This document shows, piece by piece, positions 24,810 to 32,880 of a stretch of DNA of 36,356 nt; the stretch's first letter is position 1; the number at the start of each line of letters is the position of its first letter. Location: the NCBI GenBank assembly GCA_964403545.1, contig CAYOGN010000198.1:1-36356 (forward strand). Reading direction: 5' to 3'. The notes beneath the pieces are model-generated. The model ran no database searches. It worked only from the letters and a program-made list of their open reading frames with translations, and was not told the origin of the DNA. A program made the position numbers and the translations under genes. The stretch is from VYFG01 sp964403545. GTDB taxonomy: Bacteria; Pseudomonadota; Gammaproteobacteria; Arenicellales; Poriferihabitantaceae.

Positions 24810-26303
24810 TTATGAATCCAGCGGAATCACCACGTAACGTACCCGGCCATCGCGTTCTACCAGCAACAGAACGGATTGTTTGTCGTCATTAATGGTTTTC
24901 CTGATTGCCTTGTTAACCTGTTCAGGATCCGTAACCTCGGCATTGCCGACTTTCTTGATCAATTCGCCGCGTTGCAGACCACGTTCGGCTGCCGGGCTTT
25001 CGGGTTTGAGTGCAGTAATCAACACCCCTTCGACCTTTTCATCAATGCCGTATTGCTGTCTGTTTTTATCGGTGAGTTTTTTCAGTGTCAACCCAAGTTT
25101 TCCTGCTTCACTTTGATCGGTAGACAGTGCTGCCATTTTTTCGTCAGTATTACCGCCCACAGACACGCTGATCGTTACCCGCTCATCATTGCGCCATACG
25201 ACGACGTCCACCTGTTTATTGGTTTCGGTAAGGGCAACAATTTTGGGTAGATTTCTCATACGTTTTATTTCCTTGCCATTGAATAGCAGGATTATGTCGC
25301 CGGCCTTGAGTCCGGCCGCTTCTGCCGGACTATCCTCAATAACCTGGGTTACTAACGCACCGGCTGCTTTTTCCAGACCAAGGCTCTCCGCAATCTCATC
25401 ACTGACTGATTGTATCTGTACCCCAAGATAGCCGCGTTGTACTGAACCGGTATCGCGTAACTGGCTAATGACGTTCTCAGCCATTGTCGATGGAATGGCA
25501 AAACCGATACCCACACTACCTCCATTGGGCGAAAAAATTGCACTGTTGATGCCGATTACTTCGCCACGCATATTGAACAGGGGACCACCGGAATTACCAC
25601 GATTAATGGGTGCGTCAATCTGAATAAAGTCATCCAGAGCACCAGATCGAATATCGCGACCACGGGCGGAAATGATGCCCTTGGTAGTGGTGCCACCAAG
25701 ACCGAATGGATTTCCGATGGCGACCACCCAGTCACCCACTCGGGCGATTTCAGAATTGCCGAATTTGACGAAAGGGAATGGATGATCACCCTTGATTTCC
25801 AATAGCGCCAGATCGGTTTTGGTGTCAGTACCCTTGAGTACAGCGGGCATTCGGGTGCCGTCATCAAACACGACTTCGATTTCATCGGCATCGGCAATGA
25901 CATGGTTATTGGTTACCACCAGCCCGTCGGCATCTATAATGAAACCGGATCCCACCGCGGTGGTTTTTCGCTCGAATGTTTCACCGTCGCCATGTCCTTT
26001 CGGTGCACCATTTGGATCGCTAAAAAAACGCCTGAAGAATTCCTCGAGCTCAGGAGACTGACCATGAGGGCTTCCGTCTCTGCGTGATGTCGTTACCGAT
26101 CCAGTGACTGAAATATTGACCACTGCCGGTTTGACCGCCGCGACGAGGTCGGCGAAACCATCTGCGATATTGATCGTGGGCAGGTTTTCGGCAACATGCC
26201 CGGCGGGATCTGCCATCACTTCAGGTGTTGTTGCTGAAAGTGCGATGACTGCCGCAATAGCAATTTTATAGACTGGTGCCATGATCATGGTTCTGTGGTT
26301 CAT
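24810..26303 (-). CDS. degP: Periplasmic serine protease/chaperone of the DegP/DegQ (HtrA) family
   Basis: It degrades or refolds misfolded envelope proteins. The 497-residue protein has a signal peptide (about 1-31, ending VMA), the trypsin-like catalytic triad H134 (TNNHVI), D164 (KTDLALLEI) and S238 (GNSGGPL), and two PDZ domains starting near 290 (RGYLGVQIQ) and 395 (KLGLTLKKL). Two PDZ domains indicate DegP/DegQ/MucD rather than DegS. Which paralogue it is cannot be decided without a tree. The ATG at 26303 has GAGG eight bases upstream. A 10-bp palindrome CAAGCGCTTG lies at 26342-26351 in its upstream region; no clear sigmaE promoter is seen. Confidence 0.93.
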   Translation of the reverse strand: MNHRTMIMAPVYKIAIAAVIALSATTPEVMADPAGHVAENLPTINIADGFADLVAAVKPAVVNISVTGSVTTSRRDGSPHGQSPELEEFFRRFFSDPNGAPKGHGDGETFERKTTAVGSGFIIDADGLVVTNNHVIADADEIEVVFDDGTRMPAVLKGTDTKTDLALLEIKGDHPFPFVKFGNSEIARVGDWVVAIGNPFGLGGTTTKGIISARGRDIRSGALDDFIQIDAPINRGNSGGPLFNMRGEVIGINSAIFSPNGGSVGIGFAIPSTMAENVISQLRDTGSVQRGYLGVQIQSVSDEIAESLGLEKAAGALVTQVIEDSPAEAAGLKAGDIILLFNGKEIKRMRNLPKIVALTETNKQVDVVVWRNDERVTISVSVGGNTDEKMAALSTDQSEAGKLGLTLKKLTDKNRQQYGIDEKVEGVLITALKPESPAAERGLQRGELIKKVGNAEVTDPEQVNKAIRKTINDDKQSVLLLVERDGRVRYVVIPLDS

Positions 26304-26436
26304 TTAAATGCCTCAATACAATTGAAAAACGCGCAATGTAACAAGCGCTTGCTTACTGGAAGGTGAACAGGGGATTAATAAATGGTAATTTTAATTAGGG
26401 AACTTCTACTCGCTTCTGTAATTGTCCCGGTTGTTA

Positions 26437-27717
26437 CTACTCAGGGTTCGGCCAGACAATTTTACCATCTATTAGAGTGGTCTCTACACGACCGCTGATC
26501 TGGTCGCCAATAAAAGGCGAATTACGGCCTCGACTACGAATATTATTCTGATGAAATACCCATTGCTGCTGCGGATCATACACGGATAAATCAGCTTTGG
26601 CCCCAATGCTCAGGTGACCAGCGTCAACGCCAATAATGTTTGCCGGGTTGCAAGTCAGTGTTGCCACCGCCGTGGACAGTGAAAGTTGACCCTGAAGGGC
26701 CATCCCAAGAGCTAATGCAAGCAGGGTATCCAGCCCCGCAATACCTTCTGCAGCTTCGCTGAAAGGTAACAGTTTGGCATCAGCGCCATGGGGTTGATGA
26801 TCAGAACATATTACCGAAATCACACCGCTGCGTACGCCTTCAATCAATGCATCCCGGTCGCGGATTGTGCGCAAGGGTGGAAAAACCTTGTAGCGGGTAT
26901 CGAAAGCGCCAATGTCTTCTTCACTCAGTAACAACTGATGAATCGCGACGCTGGCGGTTACCGGCAACTGATTAGATTGCGCCTCCCCGATCATGGTAAC
27001 CGAACGCCCACAGGAAAGTTGATTGATATGGGCTCGGGCACCACTGGTTTCGATCAGGGCCAGATCTCGTGCTACACCAACGGTTTCTGCCGCTTCAGGG
27101 ATCGCGGGCAATCCGAGTCGGGTACTCATTTCACCTTCGTGAACGACCCCATTGCCGCGTAGCCAGGAATCCTGTGGGGTAAGAAAAACCGGAATGTCAT
27201 AGGTAGATGCATATTGCATCGCACGACGCATTACCAGGGTATTTTTCACCGCCTTGAGTCCGTTGCTGACGCCCACGCAACCAGCATCTGACAGCATCGC
27301 CATATCGGTCAATCTTTTCCCGCCAAGGCCTACGGTAAGTGCACCCAGGGGATGTACCCGTGATTGTCCACTTGCTTCAGCACGGTCACGGATCATATTT
27401 GCCATCGCCGGGGTGTCAATCACTGGCCAGGTATCGGGTGGGCAAACCAGCCTGGTTATGCCACCTGCAGCTGCAGCAGCGGTTTCACTGGCAATGGTCG
27501 CCTTTTGTTCCTCGCCAGGCTCTCGTAGCCTGGCACACAAATCAATGACACCGGGTAACACCAGTTTCCCTTTGGCTTCCAGAACAAGGTCGGGATGAAA
27601 TCCATCTGGCGCGGAACCAAGAGACAAAATCCTGCCATCGCCTATAGTGATATCGGTAGTTTTATCTATCCCGTTTGCCGGGTCGATTACCCGACCACCT
27701 TTGATCAGGATCTTCAT
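26437..27717 (-). CDS. pyrC': Inactive dihydroorotase homologue (pyrC')
   Basis: The 426-residue protein has the dihydroorotase/amidohydrolase fold, but the first metal-binding motif DxHxHLREPG reads DLCARLREPG. H61 is replaced by Cys and H63 by Arg, so zinc cannot be held normally. Later motifs are partly kept (SDHQPHGAD, GIAGLDTLL, NPANIIG). This is the situation of the Pseudomonas pyrC' product, a structural partner needed for assembly of the aspartate carbamoyltransferase dodecamer. Its ATG overlaps the pyrB stop by four bases, supporting complex formation with PyrB. A catalytic dihydroorotase must be encoded elsewhere. Confidence 0.93.
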   Translation of the reverse strand: MKILIKGGRVIDPANGIDKTTDITIGDGRILSLGSAPDGFHPDLVLEAKGKLVLPGVIDLCARLREPGEEQKATIASETAAAAAGGITRLVCPPDTWPVIDTPAMANMIRDRAEASGQSRVHPLGALTVGLGGKRLTDMAMLSDAGCVGVSNGLKAVKNTLVMRRAMQYASTYDIPVFLTPQDSWLRGNGVVHEGEMSTRLGLPAIPEAAETVGVARDLALIETSGARAHINQLSCGRSVTMIGEAQSNQLPVTASVAIHQLLLSEEDIGAFDTRYKVFPPLRTIRDRDALIEGVRSGVISVICSDHQPHGADAKLLPFSEAAEGIAGLDTLLALALGMALQGQLSLSTAVATLTCNPANIIGVDAGHLSIGAKADLSVYDPQQQWVFHQNNIRSRGRNSPFIGDQISGRVETTLIDGKIVWPNPE

Positions 27718-28688
27718 GGGGACGTCTCCTGTCCACCCATCAGTGTTGCCATGATGGACATTCTTACCGCAATCCCATTAGTAACCTGGGCCAGGATTAC
27801 CGAGCGTGATCCATCGGCCACCCGGGAAGAAATTTCAAGACCCCGATTAATAGGCCCCGGATGCATGACGATGGCATCGTTATTGGCATAGCCGAGTTTT
27901 TCCTCTGTCAGGCCGTAACGATTAAAATATTCCTGCTCACTGGGTACCAGTTGCCCGTCCATGCGTTCGCGCTGTAATCGAAGCATCATGATGACATCGA
28001 TGTTGGCCAGACCCTGTCGCATATCACTGGTAACATTAACTCCCATGGATTCGATTTCTGTGGGTATCAAGGTGCGTGGACCGATGACGCGGATTTCTTC
28101 GACGCCCAGGGTGGACAGCGCAATTATCTGTGATCGTGCCACCCTGGAATGCAAAATATCTCCTATGATGGCTACCCGGAGGCCCGAAAACTGACCCTTT
28201 TCGCTGCGAATAGTAAACATATCCAGCATCGCCTGGGTCGGATGGGCGTGGCGGCCATCGCCGGCATTGATTACTCGTACATGATCCGGCAAATGGGTGG
28301 CAATCAGGTGTGGCGCTCCACTGGCCGAGTCCCGCACGATGAACATATCGGTATGCATGGCTTCGAGGGTACGCACAGTGTCGAGAATAGTTTCACCTTT
28401 GCTGGTTGATATCCTGGTCGCGTTCAGATTGATGACGTCGGCTGATAATCGCTTGGCAGCAATTTCGAATGTAGTGCGGGTGCGGGTGCTGGCTTCGAAA
28501 AAAAGATTGACCACCGTCTTGCCGCGCAGCAAGGGGACTTTTCTGATTTCTCGCTGACCGAAAGCCATAAATGATTCCGCAGTGTCCAGAATCTGAACCA
28601 GGGTTTCCCGGGGCATTCCGTCAATTGTCAGGAAGTGCCGGAGTCTGCCATGTGGATCGAACTGTATGGAACCGTCAGCAGCAATCAT
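27714..28688 (-). CDS. pyrB: Aspartate carbamoyltransferase catalytic subunit
   Basis: It joins carbamoyl phosphate and aspartate, the first committed step of pyrimidine synthesis. The 324 residues include the carbamoyl-phosphate loop FFEASTRTRTTFE (63-75), where the classical Pro of FEPSTRT is Ala, followed by AAKRLSADVINLN, the SKGET loop and MHPGPINRGLEI near the end. No pyrI regulatory subunit gene is present; instead pyrC' follows with a 4-base overlap, which marks it as the class with an inactive dihydroorotase partner. The pyrR gene overlaps its start by four bases. Confidence 0.96.
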   Translation of the reverse strand: MIAADGSIQFDPHGRLRHFLTIDGMPRETLVQILDTAESFMAFGQREIRKVPLLRGKTVVNLFFEASTRTRTTFEIAAKRLSADVINLNATRISTSKGETILDTVRTLEAMHTDMFIVRDSASGAPHLIATHLPDHVRVINAGDGRHAHPTQAMLDMFTIRSEKGQFSGLRVAIIGDILHSRVARSQIIALSTLGVEEIRVIGPRTLIPTEIESMGVNVTSDMRQGLANIDVIMMLRLQRERMDGQLVPSEQEYFNRYGLTEEKLGYANNDAIVMHPGPINRGLEISSRVADGSRSVILAQVTNGIAVRMSIMATLMGGQETSP

Positions 28689-29191
28689 TTGTTTTCCAAT
28701 TCTGCCGTTATAATATTAAATTGTAACTGGTTGCCATGGCGGCTTAGTTTTGCCTGTTGTTCTGGCTCAAGAACCATGGATAGCCCGGTTACATCGGCCT
28801 GCACGGGCAATTCGCGGCCGCTTCGCTCTACCGCCACCGCCAGTCTGACCAGATCTGGCCGACCATAGGAAAATATTTCGTTCAGACCAGCGCGAATGGT
28901 CCGGCCAGTGTGTAGTACGTCGTCCACCAACAACACCTGCCTGTGATCCAGAGGCTCTGGCAGATTTGAAGATTTAACTTTTGGATTGATCCCTACCCGA
29001 CTGAAATCATCACGATAAAACGAAATATCCAGGGTGCCAAATGATGACAAAATGCCCAATTCAGTGTGCAGGTGTCGGGCTACCCAGGCACCACCGGTAT
29101 GGATCCCGATGATCAGAGGATTCTCTAGCTGCAGCGCCTGAATGTCTTCAACCATTCTGGCCAGAATGGGTTCGAGAGGGATTGGATTCAT
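28685..29191 (-). CDS. pyrR: PyrR, uracil phosphoribosyltransferase / pyr regulator
   Basis: The protein has 168 residues from the ATG at 29191, which overlaps the ruvX stop as ATGA; a TTG 12 bases upstream is the only longer option. The PRPP-binding motif LLVDDVLHTGRT is intact, as are IIGIHTGGAWVA and FYRDDF. PyrR proteins bind UMP to sense pyrimidine supply and can act as uracil phosphoribosyltransferases. In Gram-negatives with this gene order it probably controls the pyr genes, but I see no RNA attenuator before pyrB here, since the genes overlap. Confidence 0.95.
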   Translation of the reverse strand: MNPIPLEPILARMVEDIQALQLENPLIIGIHTGGAWVARHLHTELGILSSFGTLDISFYRDDFSRVGINPKVKSSNLPEPLDHRQVLLVDDVLHTGRTIRAGLNEIFSYGRPDLVRLAVAVERSGRELPVQADVTGLSMVLEPEQQAKLSRHGNQLQFNIITAELENK

Positions 29192-29625
29192 ATTGAGGCG
29201 CAATTGTCGGTCAAATAAGTTCTCAGAATCAACTCCGCAGCCAGCCCATCGCGGTTATTTTTCACTTTTTTTCCAGAAGATTTTCCCGGATCTATAGTTT
29301 TTCTCAATAAATAATCTGCTTCACTGGAGGTGAGTCGTTCATCTACCCAGGCCACCGGTAATCCAAGTCGGGTCTCAAGCAGTTGTCCGAACTGACGTGC
29401 TTTGGCCGCCATTTCACCTTCAGAACCGTCGAGTAACAGCGGCAGACCTACCACCAGCTGATTGGGCCGCCATTCACTTACCAGTGTTTCAATTTTGTTC
29501 CAATGTGGACGACCTCCATTGGCGCAAATTGTACCCAGTGCCTGGGCAGTATTGGTTTCAGAATTGCCTGTGGCAACACCGATTCGTTTGAAACCAAAAT
29601 CGAAGCTGATAATTCTTTGTTTCAT
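29188..29625 (-). CDS. ruvX: RuvX/YqgF, Holliday junction resolvase-like nuclease
   Basis: The 145-residue RNase H-fold protein starts MKQRIISFDFGFKRIG, with the catalytic Asp in SFDFG. Later motifs are WVDERLTSSEAD and NRDGLAAELIL. It is linked to pre-16S rRNA processing in E. coli. I chose the ATG at 29625 because it overlaps the yqgE stop (ATGA) and matches the family start; the open frame runs 55 codons further upstream without similarity. Confidence 0.94.
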   Translation of the reverse strand: MKQRIISFDFGFKRIGVATGNSETNTAQALGTICANGGRPHWNKIETLVSEWRPNQLVVGLPLLLDGSEGEMAAKARQFGQLLETRLGLPVAWVDERLTSSEADYLLRKTIDPGKSSGKKVKNNRDGLAAELILRTYLTDNCASI

Positions 29626-30203
29626 GCGTGGCCAACCTGACTGGTAAGTTTGCTGTAATCCATACCAATCAGTTGCGCTGCCAATTGCCATTTTTCCTCG
29701 ACCAGGGAATCGAACAGAATACTGTGCTCCACCGGGGTGCTGAACCACGCATTCTGCATAATCTCCTGTTCCAGTTGTCCTGCCCCCCAACCCGCATAGC
29801 CAAGGGACATCAGGGCATTCTCGGGGCCGTTACCGCAGGCAATTTCGATCAGGATATCTTTTGAACTCGTGAGCGACAGGTGGTCACTGATCTTGAGGCT
29901 GGATTCCCAGTGCCTGGTCAATTCATTGCTGTGAATGATCAAGCCATATTCCTGATGTACCGGTCCGCCCTCAAAAACGGGTAAATCAGCACGATCCGGG
30001 TCAGAAACAATAATGCCAAGCTGGTTAAAAACTTCTCCAAGCCGATAATTGCTTAGACGATTGACCACGACGCCAAGGGCTCCGTTTTCATCGTGCTGAC
30101 AGATCAAAGTTACCGTACGAGCGAAATTATCATCTTTCAATTGCGGCATCGATACCAGAAAGTGGTTCCCGAGGTAGCCCTCAGATACAGCAACTTCAGA
30201 CAT
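29622..30203 (-). CDS. yqgE: YqgE/AlgH family protein (DUF179)
   Basis: The 193 residues have family marks GYLGNHFLVSMPQLKD, TLICQHDENGALGVVVNR, VFEGGPVHQEYG and SLGYAGWGAGQLEQEI. In Pseudomonas AlgH is tied to alginate control, but the molecular function is unknown; the pairing with ruvX is nearly universal in gammaproteobacteria. The product is probably cytoplasmic. It follows tonB by 50 bases and overlaps ruvX. Confidence 0.95.
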   Translation of the reverse strand: MSEVAVSEGYLGNHFLVSMPQLKDDNFARTVTLICQHDENGALGVVVNRLSNYRLGEVFNQLGIIVSDPDRADLPVFEGGPVHQEYGLIIHSNELTRHWESSLKISDHLSLTSSKDILIEIACGNGPENALMSLGYAGWGAGQLEQEIMQNAWFSTPVEHSILFDSLVEEKWQLAAQLIGMDYSKLTSQVGHA

Positions 30204-30253
30204 ACCGGCACTCCCCGGGGGCGGTGCGCTTCGAACAACTGGATTGATCAGAA

Positions 30254-31084
30254 TTAATCGGTGACATCACGAATTTTATTGCGGTTGAATCGCCAGGTGC
30301 GAATAATATGCAAGGTATCATAATCACGTTTCATTTGTTCCGTGAATGGGGTAAAAGGTGCGGCAATCAGCACGATACGTTCGGCGCCATCGTCCAGAAT
30401 TTTGTGACCGGATGACCGTAGAATTGTAACCCCGGTGACGGTTCCATTGGCACGAAGTGTTACATCCATTACCAGATCCCCTTCAATTTCAAGTTGCCTG
30501 GCCGCGTCAGGGTAATTCAGGTTACCCACCCGTTCTACCAGGATTCGCCAGTTCTCGAGATATGGCGCAATTTCTGAGGCCCGGGCATCAGCGCCGACAA
30601 ATCGCTCGCGCGGCTTTGCCTGAGAATTTAAATATGCCAGATTAATGCCTTCAGTCAGCTGTTGCCGGTTTGCTGAAGATGGCATCTGCCCAGAGTCCGG
30701 TTCACTATCAGGATAGGGTTGCTCCGGGTTGTACAACGCCCGGGCTTGCTCTTCCAGCAGCAAACGCTCCCGTTTGTCTGCTTTGTCGCTGCTGTCTCTC
30801 GGGGTAACGGGTTCCGGGAGCAATGGTAAGGCAGATGGATTGTCCTCACCTTCGCTATTTGTCTGTGCCAGCACCTCGGCGTCACTATTTAATTTCTCCG
30901 AACCAGTAGCCACCAGGGTAATTTTTAAAGGTGGGGACAAGTGCTGGTTCTTTGCCTGGGATGGCAGGACGAATGAAATTCCGAGGATAATAATGAGATG
31001 AAAAACTACCGATACGGTCAAAACCCAGCCATAGCGATCGCTGGAAGGCTTTTTCGGGGTTAGTTTTGCTGAATCCCGGGGCAA
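30254..31084 (-). CDS. TonB-family protein
   Basis: The 276-residue protein has an N-terminal cytoplasmic stub, one membrane helix (about 21-41), a Pro/Glu-rich periplasmic linker and a C-terminal TonB-type domain (about 180-265) with YPDAARQLEIEGDLVMDVTL, ILRSSGHKILDDGA and TWRF. TonB proteins pass inner-membrane energy to outer-membrane receptors. The position next to pilG is that of Pseudomonas TonB3, reported to affect twitching motility, so a pilus-related role is possible. The start is a TTG at 31084, preceded by AGGA. A perfect -10 box lies 46 bases upstream. Confidence 0.87.
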   Translation of the reverse strand: MPRDSAKLTPKKPSSDRYGWVLTVSVVFHLIIILGISFVLPSQAKNQHLSPPLKITLVATGSEKLNSDAEVLAQTNSEGEDNPSALPLLPEPVTPRDSSDKADKRERLLLEEQARALYNPEQPYPDSEPDSGQMPSSANRQQLTEGINLAYLNSQAKPRERFVGADARASEIAPYLENWRILVERVGNLNYPDAARQLEIEGDLVMDVTLRANGTVTGVTILRSSGHKILDDGAERIVLIAAPFTPFTEQMKRDYDTLHIIRTWRFNRNKIRDVTD

Positions 31085-31130
31085 TTTCTGAATTCCTGGG
31101 TTTGTCTGTTAAATTGGAGCAATCTCGGCT

Positions 31131-31159
31131 ATTATATCCCTTGAATCGGCAATAAAGAA
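31131..31159 (-). promoter_or_regulatory. Candidate promoter of the tonB-yqgE-ruvX-pyr operon
   Basis: A perfect TATAAT (31131-31136) on the minus strand with a weak -35 TTCTTT (31154-31159) at 17 bases, 46 bases before the tonB start. The tight four-base overlaps from yqgE to pyrC' suggest that this promoter serves the whole block. Confidence 0.45.
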
Positions 31160-31172
31160 TCTGGCTATGTAT

Positions 31173-31203
31173 TTGACAGATAAACAGAAAAGTCCGATAT
31201 AAC
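31173..31203 (+). promoter_or_regulatory. Candidate promoter of the pil-chp operon
   Basis: A perfect TTGACA (31173-31178) is followed by TATAAC (31198-31203) at 19 bases, longer than ideal, or GATATA at 17 bases. It lies 65 bases before pilG and back to back with the tonB promoter. Confidence 0.45.
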
Positions 31204-31268
31204 CGCGCCTGCTTTGGCCACAACCGGCCTGTATATGAACAAGCGGGAGCATAACAGTTTGTAAGGGT

Positions 31269-31652
31269 ATGAAAACAATACTAGTGGTTGATGACAGCAA
31301 AACGATTCTGGTCAAGGCTTCCAGAATGCTGCAAGGGGCGGGCTATGAGGTTGTTACGGCTGAAGACGGGTTTGAGGCAATATCAAAAGTTACTGATTGT
31401 CAGCCGGATTTGATGTTTGTTGACATCGTTATGCCCAAACTGGATGGCTATCAGACCTGTTCTCTGGTTAAGAATAATAAACAGTATCAGTCTACTCCGG
31501 TAGTGATGGTCTCCAGTAAAGATGGGTTGTTTGACCGTGCCCGAGGTAGCATCGTCGGCGCTGAAGGGCATATAAACAAACCGTTTAGTGAATCAGATTT
31601 GCTTGGAGCGGTAGAAAAATTCACCCGGGAGGGAGCGGAAAGCGAAGCGTAA
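31269..31652 (+). CDS. pilG: PilG, type IV pilus response regulator
   Basis: This 127-residue single-domain CheY-like receiver has the acidic pair D8-D9, phosphoacceptor D52 in FVDIVMP, VSS for the switch Ser/Thr and Lys in NKPF. It is first in the pilGHIJ-chpA order, in which PilG is phosphorylated by ChpA and promotes pilus extension and cAMP synthesis in Pseudomonas. The ribosome-binding site is AAGGGT, placed unusually close to the ATG. Confidence 0.93.
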   Translation: MKTILVVDDSKTILVKASRMLQGAGYEVVTAEDGFEAISKVTDCQPDLMFVDIVMPKLDGYQTCSLVKNNKQYQSTPVVMVSSKDGLFDRARGSIVGAEGHINKPFSESDLLGAVEKFTREGAESEA

Positions 31653-31796
31653 TGAAGCGTAATATTGGCAGACCGAATAAAATGCTTACGCCGACAATCA
31701 AACAGTTATGGGGGATAAAAATATGGGGGAAACAATTTTGCAATCAGAACCTGCTCGCAGGCAACAAGGTCGATCCAGAATCGGTGTGAGGATGAG

Positions 31797-32159
31797 ATGT
31801 CAGTAGAAACGGTATTGGTTGTCGATGATTCTGCAACTGACAGCCATCTGATTTGTAACGCTCTGGTTGCCGCCGGATTCAATACACTATCGGTGGGTAA
31901 CGCCGAAGAAGCACTCAGTGTGGCGCGTTCGGAGCGACCCCAGGCAATTCTGATGGACGTTGTCATGCCTGGAACCAACGGATTCCAGGCCACCCGGATG
32001 TTGCATAATGATCCGGAAACATCGGACATACCAATTATTATAGTTTCTTCCAAGAAGAAGGCATCCGACAAGGTCTGGGGGTTACGCCAGGGCGCGGTGG
32101 GTTACATCACCAAGCCGTTTGACAGTCTCGAGTTGATTGAAAAACTTAGAGATTTATAA
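31797..32159 (+). CDS. pilH: PilH, type IV pilus response regulator
   Basis: This 120-residue CheY-like receiver has D10-D11, phosphoacceptor D54 (LMDVVMP), VSSKK and TKPFD. In Pseudomonas PilH drives retraction and acts as a phosphate sink for ChpA. It starts at the ATG after GAGGATGAG. The 144-base gap from pilG is larger than usual for the operon and holds no further gene that I can support. Confidence 0.93.
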   Translation: MSVETVLVVDDSATDSHLICNALVAAGFNTLSVGNAEEALSVARSERPQAILMDVVMPGTNGFQATRMLHNDPETSDIPIIIVSSKKKASDKVWGLRQGAVGYITKPFDSLELIEKLRDL

Positions 32160-32243
32160 ACGAACCTGATTGGTGCTGTCTTTACCACCATGCTGAGTAT
32201 TCATTGCCGGAATCCAAAATTCCACAGAAGTCATCACTAAACT

Positions 32244-32804
32244 ATGAACCCTGCATCCGAAACTCCCGTCAAATTACTGGAAGGTCTTGCCGCTCTTAGC
32301 ATGGGTAACAAAGCAATTGAGACTCAATCAGAGACGGTTCGAAATTGGCGCGCGTTTACTTTGCATGTGGGAAATCTGAACCTGGCGTTTCCATTTATGG
32401 GGGGATTTGAAATTTTACCCGGCCGGGAAATTCAGCCCATTCCATGGGCGCAGGATTGGGTTCGAGGTATTACTAATGTGCGTGGTGAAATTTATACGGT
32501 GATTGATTTCGCGCTCTACCTCGGGATGTCGGCAGTCAAATCAGTGCGTACAGCTACCCTGTTTATGCTTCCGGATACACGACTCAGGAGCGCCTTGCTG
32601 ATCGATAGCAGGGTGAATCTGAAAACGTTCTCGGAACATATGGAGCATGTCGAGATGATGAACACTCCTGAGCGTCTCAGATCCAGTGTTAGCGCGACGC
32701 TGAAGGATGGCGAAGATGTCTGGACGGTAGTTGACGTCCATGCCTTTTGTCGAGCCGATGTTTTTACCAATATTGGCCTGTCAATGCGAGAGCACATGAT
32801 ATGA
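32244..32804 (+). CDS. pilI: PilI, CheW-like adaptor
   Basis: The 186 residues carry a CheW domain, with FTLHVGNLNLAFP for the first strands, WVRGITNVRGEIYTVIDF as the hallmark receptor/kinase-binding segment, and DVWTVVDVHAF at the end. It couples PilJ to the ChpA kinase. The N-terminal 35 residues are extra and polar. It lies between pilH and pilJ as in Pseudomonas. Confidence 0.92.
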   Translation: MNPASETPVKLLEGLAALSMGNKAIETQSETVRNWRAFTLHVGNLNLAFPFMGGFEILPGREIQPIPWAQDWVRGITNVRGEIYTVIDFALYLGMSAVKSVRTATLFMLPDTRLRSALLIDSRVNLKTFSEHMEHVEMMNTPERLRSSVSATLKDGEDVWTVVDVHAFCRADVFTNIGLSMREHMI

Positions 32805-32880
32805 ATTTTCCTGTCCACAGCCGTAACTACCTTCAAATTAATGCTGGTAACGACATCAAATCGATTAGAGGTATATCCCT

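Noticed and set aside
26342..26351. CAAGCGCTTG palindrome upstream of the DegP-like gene as a stress operator.
   Set aside because: A 10-base palindrome is common by chance and no promoter elements could be aligned with it.
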